Assembly (NCBI GenBank): GCA_036522595.1
Contig: DATDFL010000036.1
Coordinates: 1-13,953, forward strand
DNA length: 13,953 nucleotides
From: AC-32 sp036522595
Lineage (GTDB): Bacteria; Actinomycetota; Thermoleophilia; Gaiellales; Gaiellaceae
Direction: 5' to 3'
A program made the translations under genes and the position numbers. Positions 1 to 6,383 of the stretch are shown one piece after another (position 1 is the stretch's first letter; every line of letters begins with the position of its first letter). The notes under the pieces are model-generated. The model saw only the letters and a list, made by a program, of their open reading frames with translations. It searched no databases and had not been told where the DNA came from.

Positions 1-590
1 GCGCCGTACGGCAGCGACGCGTAGTTCTCGCGGTCGCCGATCTCGTCGTACGGGACGCCGATCGAGACCATCGCGTAGTCGTGGTGGCCGTGGTAGGAGC
101 CGAAGATCTTGACGATCGTCTCGCGGCCTGTAGCGGCGCGCGCGATGCGGATCGCGTCCATCGTCGCCTCGGAGCCGGAGTTGACGAAGCGCCAGCGCGG
201 AATGCCGAAGCGCCGTGTGAGCTCTTCGGCGACGACGATCGCGTCCTCGGTGGGGGCGGCAAAGTGCGTGCCGAGCTCGAGTCGTTTGCGCACTGCTTTC
301 GTGATCGCCGGATGCGCGTGACCCTGCGGCATCGAGCCGAACGCGTTGTGGAAGTCGACCCGCTCGTTGCCGTCGACGTCCCAGACCCGCGAGCCCACGC
401 CGCGCTCGAGGTAGATCGGCCACGGCTCGCGTCCCTGGTACGCCGAGGCGACTCCCCCCGCGAGCGCTTTGCGCGCACGCTCGAACATCGCCTGCGAGCC
501 GGGGGTCGAGTCGTCGAGGCGGCGCTGCTCGCGCTCGGTCAGCTCCGCGATCCGGGCGCGGTCCAGCTGGTAGCTCTCTTGAATCGTCAT
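1..590 (-). CDS. Class III (HemL-like) PLP-dependent aminotransferase, C-terminus missing
   Basis: Partial gene: 196 N-terminal codons are present and the rest lies beyond the left edge. The product resembles glutamate-1-semialdehyde 2,1-aminomutase and related class III aminotransferases, cytoplasmic enzymes using pyridoxal phosphate. Visible features are the substrate-side segment GSMPQGHAHPAI (residues 85-96), APTEDA (112-117), the cofactor phosphate-binding stretch FVNSGSEATMDAIRIAR (135-151) and YHGHHDY (166-172). The PLP-binding lysine would lie in the missing part. The ATG at 588-590 is the first start after an in-frame TAG and is preceded by GAGGAGG at 602-608, 11 bases away. No other haem genes are nearby, so true HemL activity is not assured; another class III aminotransferase is possible and no symbol is given. 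It lies 129 bases downstream of prs on the same strand, with a possible promoter and short upstream ORF between. Confidence 0.85.
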   Translation of the reverse strand, partial: MTIQESYQLDRARIAELTEREQRRLDDSTPGSQAMFERARKALAGGVASAYQGREPWPIYLERGVGSRVWDVDGNERVDFHNAFGSMPQGHAHPAITKAVRKRLELGTHFAAPTEDAIVVAEELTRRFGIPRWRFVNSGSEATMDAIRIARAATGRETIVKIFGSYHGHHDYAMVSIGVPYDEIGDRENYASLPYG

Positions 591-688
591 TGCGGCCTGG
601 GCCTCCTCGACGGCTTCGATCCGGACTGCACCCTACTTGCAGAATGCGGACGCGGCCAAACAGCCTTGGGGCAGAGCGGGAGTGGCAT
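587..688 (-). CDS. Possible 33-codon leader/small ORF coupled to the aminotransferase
   Basis: A short reading frame lies in the gap between prs and the aminotransferase. It has a good Shine-Dalgarno (AAGGAG, 695-700) six bases before ATG (686-688), and its TGA (587-589) overlaps the aminotransferase start as ATGA, the usual geometry of translational coupling. The 33-residue product is rich in Pro, Arg and Ser (starts MPLPLCPKAVW, ends SRRPRPQ) and matches nothing I recognise. The composition is what random GC-rich DNA would also give, and a possible promoter lies inside it. It may be a regulatory leader, a small protein, or chance. Confidence 0.25.
   Translation of the reverse strand: MPLPLCPKAVWPRPHSASRVQSGSKPSRRPRPQ
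630..659 (-). promoter_or_regulatory. Possible promoter for the aminotransferase gene
   Basis: On the minus strand TTGGCC (654-659) and TAGGGT (630-635) are separated by 18 bases, compatible with -35 and TAnnnT-type -10 elements. The predicted start would fall about 30 bases before the aminotransferase ATG. The match is modest and lies inside the possible small ORF, so it is only a candidate. Confidence 0.25.
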
Positions 689-719
689 CGCAGACTCCTT
701 CGTGGCCCTGAAGTAACGC

Positions 720-1766
720 CTAGAAGAGCTGGTTCTCGCCCGCGAAGATCGCCGACACCGACTCGTCGGCGAAGATGTTCATGATCGTCTCTGCGAGCAG
801 GCCCGAGACCGGCAGGACGTCGATGTTGTCGGGCCGGTTGATCGGGTCGATCGGGACGGTGTCGGTGACCGTCACCTGCGCGAGCTCGCTCTCGCCGATC
901 TTCTCGAAGGCGTCGCCCGGGAAGAGCCCGTGGGTCGCGCACGCGTAGACCTCGCTCGCGCCCTCCTTGCGGAGCGCCCTCGCGCCGGCGATCAGCGTCC
1001 CGCCGGTGAGGATCATGTCGTCGATCATCAGCGCGATCTTGCCCTCGACGTCGCCGATCACCTCGGTCACCTCGGCGCGGTCGTGCTCGGGACGCGTCTT
1101 GTTCAGGATCGCAAGGTCGGCCTCCAGCATCTGGGCGAAGCGCCGCGCGAACTTCGCGCGCCCGACGTCCGGCGAGACCGCGACGACGTCCTCGCCGCTG
1201 AGGCCCTTGTCGCGGTAGTACTGGGCGAAGAGCTGCAGCGCCGTCATGTGATCGACGGGAACGGTGAAAAAGCCCTGGATCTGGCCGGCGTGAAGGTCCA
1301 TCGTGACCACGCGATCGACGCCGGCGCTCTCAAGCGCGTCGGCGACGAGTTTCGCGGTGATCGGCTCGCGCGGCGCCGACTTCTTGTCCTGCCGCGAGTA
1401 CGGGAACCACGGAATGACCGCCGTGATCCGCTTCGCTGAGGCGAGCTTCGCGGCCTGGATCATGATCAGCAGCTCGACGAAATGGTCGTTCACGGGCGCG
1501 TTGCCGGACTGCACGATGAAGACGTCGCAGCCGCGGATCGACTCGCAGTAACGGACGTAGGTCTCGCCGTTCGCGAACGTCTTGAGCTCGACCTCGCCGA
1601 GCATCACGCCGAGCTTCTCCGAGATCGCCTCGGCCAGCGCGGCGTTCGAGCGCCCGCCCACGAGCATCAGCCGCTTCTGCGGCCCGCGCTCGATCCACGG
1701 TGTTCTCTCGGTGTCGGGCAAAACCGGCTCGACCGCCTCCAGCCCGGGGAGCGTCGCCTCAGTCAT
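720..1766 (-). CDS. prs: Ribose-phosphate pyrophosphokinase (PRPP synthetase)
   Basis: Makes PRPP from ribose 5-phosphate and ATP in the cytoplasm, feeding purine, pyrimidine, His, Trp, NAD and, in actinobacteria, arabinan precursor synthesis. The 348-residue product carries FANGETYVR (64-72), YSRQDKK (123-129), the family signature DLHAGQIQGFF (157-167), the flexible catalytic loop with K223 and R225 (KTRP) and the PRPP-binding loop DDMILTGGT (249-257). Position 253 is Leu where most bacterial enzymes have Asp. An N-terminal extension of roughly 25-30 residues precedes the core, compared with the usual 310-320 residues. The frame is open upstream, but ATG 1764-1766 is chosen because everything before it is antisense-like Arg/Ser-rich sequence inside glmU; this start overlaps the glmU stop by 8 bases, implying coupled translation. 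The order glmU-prs is conserved in actinobacteria. Confidence 0.96.
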   Translation of the reverse strand: MTEATLPGLEAVEPVLPDTERTPWIERGPQKRLMLVGGRSNAALAEAISEKLGVMLGEVELKTFANGETYVRYCESIRGCDVFIVQSGNAPVNDHFVELLIMIQAAKLASAKRITAVIPWFPYSRQDKKSAPREPITAKLVADALESAGVDRVVTMDLHAGQIQGFFTVPVDHMTALQLFAQYYRDKGLSGEDVVAVSPDVGRAKFARRFAQMLEADLAILNKTRPEHDRAEVTEVIGDVEGKIALMIDDMILTGGTLIAGARALRKEGASEVYACATHGLFPGDAFEKIGESELAQVTVTDTVPIDPINRPDNIDVLPVSGLLAETIMNIFADESVSAIFAGENQLF

Positions 1767-3078
1767 CCTCTTCTCGCTTCTTTCGGACGTAGCCTTCCTT
1801 GGTGACCTGGCGCTGGCGCGAGATCGCGAGAGCTTCCGGCGGGACGTCGTCCGTGATGACCGAGCCCGCCCCAGTCCAAGCATCGTCGCCAATCTCGACC
1901 GGCGCAACGAACGCATTGTGGACGCCGGTCCTGACGTTGCGGCCGATCTTCGTCCGTCCCTTCGGCTTTCCCTCTTCGTGGGGAAAGTTCACCGTGATGT
2001 TCCCTGCGGCAATGTTGGTGTCCGCGCCGATCTCGGCGTCGCCGATGTAGGACTGGTGCGGCACCTTTGTCCGTTCCCCGATCCGTGAGTTCTTGATCTC
2101 CACGAAGGCGCCCGCCTTGGCACCGGCCTCGAGCACCGTTCCGGGGCGAAGGTAACAGAACGGGCCAACGAGCGCACCGGGGCCGACCTCGGAGTCGACG
2201 ACGACGGCGTGCGGGCCGACTTCGGCGCCTTTCGCGACTTTCGTGGCGCCCTGGAGAACCGTGAACGGATGGATCGTCGTGTCCGCTTCGAGCTCGACAA
2301 AGGGCTCGATCCAGGTCGTCTTCGGGTCGACGATCGTCGCGCCCGCGAGCATGTGCTCGTGGTTGATCCGATCGCGCAGGGTCGCCGCGATCGACGCCAG
2401 CTCGGCACGGGTGTTGACGCCGACCTCCGCCTGGTCGTCGTCCTCGTAGACCGCTACCCGCTCGCCCGCCTCGACGAGGTCGCGGATCGTGTCCGTGAGG
2501 TAGAGCTCGCCTTGCTTGTTCTGCGGCTGCAGCCGCTCGAGGGCCGGCCAGAGGTTCTCGCCGGCGAAGACGTAGATGGACGAGTTGATCTCCTTCAACT
2601 CGAGCTCCTCGGTACTTGCATCGGTCGCTTCGACTATTGACTGGAGCGTTCCGTCGGGGGCGCGGACGATGCGGCCATAGTTTCCGGGCTCGTCTCGCTC
2701 GAACGACAGCACCGTCGCGGCTGCTCCGTTGCTGCGGTGGGCCTCGAGGAGCCGGCCGAGGATCGCTGTCGTGATCGCGGCGGCGTCGCCGCTGACGACG
2801 AGGACGTCCCCGTCGAAGCCGTCGAGCGCGGCGCGCGCCGCTGCTGTTGCGTCGCCGGTGCCGCGCGGCTCCTCCTGGACGGCGACCGTGACACCGTCGA
2901 AGGCGCTCTTCTGGTCGGGGCTCGTCACGACTACGAGCGGATCCGGGTCGAGCCCACGCGCCGCCTCGACCACCCAGTCGACCATCCGGCGCCCGAGCAG
3001 CGGGTGCAGATGCTTGGGCGTCTCGGAACGCATCCGCGTCCCCAGACCCGCAGCGAGGACGACAGCCGCCAGGCTCAA
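1759..3078 (-). CDS. glmU: Bifunctional N-acetylglucosamine-1-phosphate uridyltransferase / glucosamine-1-phosphate acetyltransferase
   Basis: Last two steps of UDP-GlcNAc synthesis for peptidoglycan and other glycans; cytoplasmic, trimeric in known members. The 439-residue product has an N-terminal nucleotidyltransferase domain (LAAGLGTRMRS 8-18, K22, GTGDA 73-77, GELYLTD 190-196, metal-site N222 in VGVNTR) and a C-terminal left-handed beta-helix (about 245-425) with R311, K329, H341 and Y344 at the expected acetyltransferase positions. Two motifs depart from the family: the GDxPL loop reads GDAAAI (97-102), and NYDG in the acetyltransferase site reads NFPH (364-367). The start is TTG 3076-3078, two bases after tRNA-Gln; it is the only start codon between an in-frame TAG within the tRNA and the LAAG motif. 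There is no Shine-Dalgarno. It is somewhat shorter than typical 450-490-residue members and overlaps prs by 8 bases. Confidence 0.95.
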   Translation of the reverse strand: MSLAAVVLAAGLGTRMRSETPKHLHPLLGRRMVDWVVEAARGLDPDPLVVVTSPDQKSAFDGVTVAVQEEPRGTGDATAAARAALDGFDGDVLVVSGDAAAITTAILGRLLEAHRSNGAAATVLSFERDEPGNYGRIVRAPDGTLQSIVEATDASTEELELKEINSSIYVFAGENLWPALERLQPQNKQGELYLTDTIRDLVEAGERVAVYEDDDQAEVGVNTRAELASIAATLRDRINHEHMLAGATIVDPKTTWIEPFVELEADTTIHPFTVLQGATKVAKGAEVGPHAVVVDSEVGPGALVGPFCYLRPGTVLEAGAKAGAFVEIKNSRIGERTKVPHQSYIGDAEIGADTNIAAGNITVNFPHEEGKPKGRTKIGRNVRTGVHNAFVAPVEIGDDAWTGAGSVITDDVPPEALAISRQRQVTKEGYVRKKREEDD

Positions 3079-3080
3079 GA

Positions 3081-3151
3081 CTGGGGCGCCAGGATTCGAA
3101 CCTGGGATCGCGGGACCAAAACCCGCTGCCTTACCACTTGGCTACGCCCCA
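3081..3151 (-). tRNA. tRNA-Gln, anticodon UUG
   Basis: Full cloverleaf on the minus strand: 7-bp acceptor TGGGGCG/CGCCCCA, D arm GCC...GGC, anticodon stem GCGGG/CCCGC around loop TTTTGGT (anticodon TTG at 3117-3119), 4-base variable loop, and T arm CCAGG-TTCGAAT-CCTGG. G at 3081 is the discriminator, as expected for glutamine identity. The U1-A72 pair resembles E. coli tRNA-Gln. The 3' CCA is not encoded, so it must be added enzymatically. glmU starts two bases downstream, so the two are probably co-transcribed. A weak -10-like TAGAAC lies at 3163-3168 without a convincing -35. Confidence 0.97.
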
Positions 3152-3188
3152 CTGCGGTACGTGTTCTATCCAAGTTTGTGCGTTAGAC

Positions 3189-3215
3189 GGTCGCACGAGC
3201 AAAGCTCGCGCGACC
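3189..3215 (-). terminator. 12-bp perfect-arm hairpin before tRNA-Gln, terminator-like
   Basis: On the minus strand GGTCGCGCGAGC and GCTCGTGCGACC pair over 12 bp (one G-U wobble as RNA) around a TTT loop. It lies after the end of the membrane-protein gene and before tRNA-Gln. No U-tract follows, which is common for actinobacterial terminators but leaves the role open: termination, processing site or structured RNA. Confidence 0.45.
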
Positions 3216-3218
3216 TCT

Positions 3219-3241
3219 AGGCGGCGTCGCAAACGCCGCCT
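3219..3241 (-). terminator. Second strong hairpin in the same gap
   Basis: AGGCGGCGT and ACGCCGCCT form a 9-bp stem around a 5-base loop, four bases from the 12-bp hairpin. No T-run follows on either strand. Together with the neighbouring hairpin it probably marks the end of the metG-to-membrane-protein transcription unit. A further 8-bp inverted repeat (3182-3189 with 3271-3278) encloses both. Confidence 0.4.
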
Positions 3242-3273
3242 TAGCACTTGGCAGGTTCCGTGTGGGACAACGT

Positions 3274-3651
3274 CTAACCCCGGTCGGAGAAGAGGAAGAG
3301 CAATGCGATGATGGCGAACACCCCTGCTAGCACGAGCGCGACCCAGCTCAGCAGGAACGCGAGGATCGTGACGACCACGGCCAGCGCTTGCGAGGCGCCG
3401 GCGATCCAGGAGAGCTGTCGGACCATGTCCGAGCGCGCGGTTCGACCCCAGAAGAGATAGAGCGCCAGCAGCGGGATCGCGACGGCGATCACCGTCCAGC
3501 GCGAGACGTCGTGAAGCAGCGCGACGATGATCCCCTCGATGACCGCGATCCACAGCGCGGCCCGGATGCGGCGGGCGCGCAACCAGCGGCCGGCGCGCGT
3601 CGTGTGGTGCTCGATCGGCCCGCTGGGCTGCAGCGGCTGGTCGGTCGCCAT
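3274..3651 (-). CDS. Small four-helix integral membrane protein of unknown function
   Basis: I do not recognise this 125-residue protein. A hydrophilic N-terminus (1-30, with an Arg-rich patch RWLRARRIR just before the first helix) precedes about four hydrophobic segments: roughly 31-47, 51-68, 80-101 and 103-121; the C-terminus is a short FSDRG tail. The Arg patch suggests a cytoplasmic N-terminus by the positive-inside rule. It begins three bases after the ispE stop with ATG and no clear Shine-Dalgarno, so it is most likely translated by coupling as the last gene of the metG-ispE run. Its place next to ispE hints at a membrane or envelope role, but that is inference only. Confidence 0.75.
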   Translation of the reverse strand: MATDQPLQPSGPIEHHTTRAGRWLRARRIRAALWIAVIEGIIVALLHDVSRWTVIAVAIPLLALYLFWGRTARSDMVRQLSWIAGASQALAVVVTILAFLLSWVALVLAGVFAIIALLFLFSDRG

Positions 3652-3654
3652 GCG

Positions 3655-4446
3655 TCAACCGTACCAAGTCGGAACCGTGATCCAAGTGCGGCCGTGACGC
3701 CTTAGCTCGCGCTCCGCGGCGGCCGCGTCGCGGCGGTGGTGGAAGAGCCCGTAGACGGTCGGCCCGGCGCCCGTGACGTCGGCTCTGAAAGCGCCGAGGC
3801 TCAGCAGTTCGTCGGCAAGCGGCGACGACGCGAGGTCGTTCGGGGGGAGCGCTGCGAGGTCGCGGGGGCGCCGGACCACGTCGAGTGCGCGCTCCAGCCG
3901 AGCACGGCGCTCCTCGTAGCCCGAGGCCCCAGCGAATTCCGCATAGACGTCGGCGGTGGATCTCTTGGTGACACCGTGCGGGAGGAGCAGCACGACCCAG
4001 TAGTCCTGCGGGAGGTCGAGCGGGCTCAGGTCGGCGCCTGCGCCCTCGCCGAGCTGCGGGCCCGAGGAGAGAAAGAAGGGCACATCCGTTCCGAGCCCGG
4101 CCGCGAGCTCGTGCAGCCGCTCCGGCGGAAGCGGTTCCGGCAGCGTCTCGTTCGCGAGCCGGAGCGCAGTTGCGGCATCGGAGCTGCCCCCGCCGAGGCC
4201 CGCCGCGACGGGAATCCGCTTCCAGATCCTCGCCTCCCAGCCCCCGCCGAGGGCTTCGAGCGCGCGGTGGACGAGCGTGTCGTCCGGAAAGCCTTCGACC
4301 CGCAGCTTCGGTGCCGGCTCGACCGCGATCCGATCGGCGAGGTCGACGCGCTGCAGCACCGTCGCGACCTCGTGTCGGCCGTCCTCGCGCCGCGGCCCGA
4401 CCACGAGCGCGAGGTTGAGCTTGGCCGTCGCGGGAGCGCGTCTCAC
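3655..4446 (-). CDS. ispE: 4-diphosphocytidyl-2-C-methyl-D-erythritol kinase
   Basis: GHMP-family kinase of the non-mevalonate (MEP) isoprenoid pathway; phosphorylates CDP-methylerythritol with ATP, supplying IPP/DMAPP for polyprenyl carriers and quinones. Seen in the 263-residue product: N-terminal APATAKLNLAL with catalytic K9, the GHMP ATP-binding loop PVAAGLGGGSSDAATAL (79-95), GTDVPFF with catalytic D121 (119-125), and the C-terminal glycine motif as TGAGPTVYG (225-233), where SGSG is more usual. It is shorter than the common 280-315 residues. The start is GTG 4444-4446, chosen because the AxAKxNL motif must lie at the very N-terminus; it overlaps the preceding stop by four bases (GTGA). 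The frame stays open further upstream only through antisense-like sequence. rsmA-ispE proximity is a conserved actinobacterial arrangement. Confidence 0.93.
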   Translation of the reverse strand: MRRAPATAKLNLALVVGPRREDGRHEVATVLQRVDLADRIAVEPAPKLRVEGFPDDTLVHRALEALGGGWEARIWKRIPVAAGLGGGSSDAATALRLANETLPEPLPPERLHELAAGLGTDVPFFLSSGPQLGEGAGADLSPLDLPQDYWVVLLLPHGVTKRSTADVYAEFAGASGYEERRARLERALDVVRRPRDLAALPPNDLASSPLADELLSLGAFRADVTGAGPTVYGLFHHRRDAAAAERELRRHGRTWITVPTWYG

Positions 4447-4844
4447 TGCGTGACTGCGAGGAGCAGCGTGCGCTCCCGCGGACCGTCGAACTCGGCGAGG
4501 AAGACGGCCTGGTGCCCGCCGAGCGCGAGGCGCCCGTTCTCGAGCGGGATCGACACCGACGACGCGGTCAGGGCGGTGCGCACGTGTGACCAGGGATTGC
4601 GGTCGCCTTCGTGGATGTGATCCCACGGCCACTCCTCGTCCACGAGAAGCTCCAGCGCTCGCGCGACGTCCGGCGCAACCGCAGACGCTCCGGGCCCCGC
4701 AGCCTGGACGACGACGCCCGCGGTCGTGTGCGGGACGAAGAGCGTCACGAGCGAGCCATCGGCGCCCTCGAGCGCAGCGAGGACCCGGTCGGTCACGTCG
4801 AGCAGTTGCGTCTTGCGCTCCGTTGCGACCGTCAGCTCGCGCAC
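4443..4844 (-). CDS. YjbQ/UPF0047 family protein (secondary thiamine-phosphate synthase-like)
   Basis: A 133-residue protein of the YjbQ (UPF0047) family, a small trimeric fold; some members have weak thiamine-phosphate synthase activity and the physiological role is uncertain. Family features seen: FVPHTTAGV (36-44) with H39, D59 in APDVARAL, the HIHEGDRNPWSH segment (76-87), GRLALGGHQAVF (104-115) with Q112, and EFDGPRER (118-125). The NE pair that usually follows HTTAGV is replaced by QAAG. GTG 4842-4844 is chosen because it gives family-typical length and sits four bases after the rsmA stop. It overlaps ispE by four bases. It is inserted between rsmA and ispE, which are adjacent in many actinobacteria. 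Confidence 0.85.
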   Translation of the reverse strand: MRELTVATERKTQLLDVTDRVLAALEGADGSLVTLFVPHTTAGVVVQAAGPGASAVAPDVARALELLVDEEWPWDHIHEGDRNPWSHVRTALTASSVSIPLENGRLALGGHQAVFLAEFDGPRERTLLLAVTQ

Positions 4845-4848
4845 CGCG

Positions 4849-5640
4849 TCATTCTCGCCCGAGCGCGTTGGTGAGCGCGACGAACTCCGGCGGAGCGAGC
4901 TCCTCGGCGCGGACCCTCGGGTCGCGGCCGATTTCGGCGAGCGCACCCTCGGCTTCCGGGCGGGTGGAGAGACCGGCGAGCTCCAACGAGTTCGCCAGCC
5001 GCTTGCGCCGGTGGGCGAAGGCTGCGGTGACGACTTTCTTCACGCGCGCGAGGTCCTCGGTGTTCACTCCTCGTCGGCGGCGGAAGGCGACGAGCGCCGA
5101 GTCGACATTCGGCCGGGGACGGAACACCGTCCGCGAGACCGCATGGAAGCCGGTGCGCCCGGCGGCGAGCTGGACGAGCACCGAGACCGCGCCGTACGCC
5201 TTGGTGGAAGGCTCCGCGAAGAACCGGTCGGCGACTTCGCGCTGCACCATCACGCACCACAGCCGGAGGGTTGGCAGCCCATCGAGGCTCTCGACGACAA
5301 GCGGGGTTGCGACGTTGTACGGGAGATTGGAGACGAGCTTCGTCGGCGCGGGATCGAGCGCGTGGAGATCGAGCCGCAGCGCGTCACCGAAATGGAGGTC
5401 GACGTTCCCGTGGCCGGAGAGCCGCTCGGACAGCGGACCTTCGAGCGAGCGGTCGAGCTCGATCGCGTGCACTCGCGCGACGCGGTCGGCCAGATACGCG
5501 GTCAGGACGCCGAGGCCGGGCCCTACCTCGAGCACGACGTCCTCCCGGGCGAGCCCGGCCAGGCGGCCGATGACGCCCAGGATGTTCTCGTCGACGAGGA
5601 AGTGCTGCCCGAGCTCCTTCTTGGCGGCTGGAAGCTTCAC
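4849..5640 (-). CDS. rsmA: 16S rRNA (adenine1518/1519-N6)-dimethyltransferase
   Basis: KsgA/RsmA dimethylates two adjacent adenosines in helix 45 of 16S rRNA during late 30S assembly, using S-adenosylmethionine; loss confers kasugamycin resistance in other bacteria. The 263-residue product has the N-terminal LGQHFLVD (10-17), SAM motif I EVGPGLGVLT (38-47), acidic motif II E61, the catalytic NLPYNVATPL (105-114), and the FRPRPNVDS segment downstream. Length is normal for the family. It starts with GTG 5638-5640, overlapping the tatD stop by four bases, and has no independent Shine-Dalgarno, so translation is probably coupled. The order tatD-(rpfB)-rsmA-ispE is known from mycobacteria; rpfB is absent here. 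Confidence 0.96.
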   Translation of the reverse strand: MKLPAAKKELGQHFLVDENILGVIGRLAGLAREDVVLEVGPGLGVLTAYLADRVARVHAIELDRSLEGPLSERLSGHGNVDLHFGDALRLDLHALDPAPTKLVSNLPYNVATPLVVESLDGLPTLRLWCVMVQREVADRFFAEPSTKAYGAVSVLVQLAAGRTGFHAVSRTVFRPRPNVDSALVAFRRRRGVNTEDLARVKKVVTAAFAHRRKRLANSLELAGLSTRPEAEGALAEIGRDPRVRAEELAPPEFVALTNALGRE

Positions 5641-6383
5641 GGCAGGGAGAAGGCCGCGGCAGCGTTCGCGTCGAGCCGCGCCGCGAAGGTCGCCGTGTCC
5701 TCCCCGCGGGTTTCGGCGAGCACGGCCACGGTGTGGACGACGTTCGCCGGCTCGTTCGGGCGGCCTCGCCGCGGCTGCGGGCTGAGGTACGGGCTGTCGG
5801 TCTCAGCGAGGATCCGGTCGGCGGGCACTTGCCTCGCCGCCGCCCGGAGCTCTTCGGCCTTCGGGTACGTGACGTTGCCGGCGAACGAGACGTAGTAGCC
5901 GCGCTCGAGGGCGATGGGAAGCAGCGGCGGGCTCGAGAAGCAGTGGAGCACCACGGTGCCGTCGAAGGCCTCGAGCGCCGCGGCAGTCTCGTCGTCCGCG
6001 TCCCGAGTGTGGACGACGACGGTTTTGCCGAGCACGCTCGCAAGATCGAGCTGTGCCCGGAAGAGCTCGCGCTGGCGGTCGCGCGGCGCGTAGTCGCGGT
6101 AGAAGTCGAGCCCGGTCTCGCCGACCGCCACCGCGCGCTCGTCGGCCAGCAGCTCGCGCAGCTCATCGAGCTGCTCGGCGTCCGGGTCGCCCGCCTGGTG
6201 CGGATGAATGCCGAGCGCAGCCCAGACGCCGGTTTCCCGGCTCGCGATCGCAAGGGTCTCGCGGCACGACTCGAGGCCCGACCCGACCGAGACGATGCGG
6301 TCGACCCCTGCGTCCCGAGCGCGCGCGACAAGCTCTTCAGCCGTGTCCGCGCACGCGTCGAGGTGCGCGTGCGTGTCGATCAC
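5637..6383 (-). CDS. tatD: TatD family metal-dependent hydrolase / DNase
   Basis: TatD proteins are TIM-barrel metallohydrolases with 3'-5' exonuclease or deoxyribonuclease activity linked to DNA repair and quality control. The 248-residue product shows the full metal-site set: H5 and H7 (DTHAHLD), E89 (VGETGLDFYRDYAPR), H125 (VVHTRD), H147 (LHCFSS) and D196 (ETDSPYLSPQP). Length is close to the usual 250-265. Start is GTG 6381-6383, placing DTHAHLD at the N-terminus as in the family, with a four-base GTGA overlap to metG. metG-tatD adjacency is widespread in bacteria. Confidence 0.95.
   Translation of the reverse strand: MIDTHAHLDACADTAEELVARARDAGVDRIVSVGSGLESCRETLAIASRETGVWAALGIHPHQAGDPDAEQLDELRELLADERAVAVGETGLDFYRDYAPRDRQRELFRAQLDLASVLGKTVVVHTRDADDETAAALEAFDGTVVLHCFSSPPLLPIALERGYYVSFAGNVTYPKAEELRAAARQVPADRILAETDSPYLSPQPRRGRPNEPANVVHTVAVLAETRGEDTATFAARLDANAAAAFSLP

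Noticed and set aside
1767..1916. 50-residue N-terminal extension of prs
   Set aside because: It would lie wholly within the glmU 3' end and is Arg/Ser-rich without homology; the ATG at 1766 gives a natural overlap start.
3163..3168. TAGAAC as a tRNA-Gln promoter -10
   Set aside because: The distance to the tRNA is suitable, but no -35-like hexamer is found 16-18 bases upstream, so it is not listed as a feature.
4447..4632. Upstream extension of ispE
   Set aside because: The AxAKxNL motif must be at the N-terminus of a GHMP kinase, and the extension is read within the YjbQ gene.
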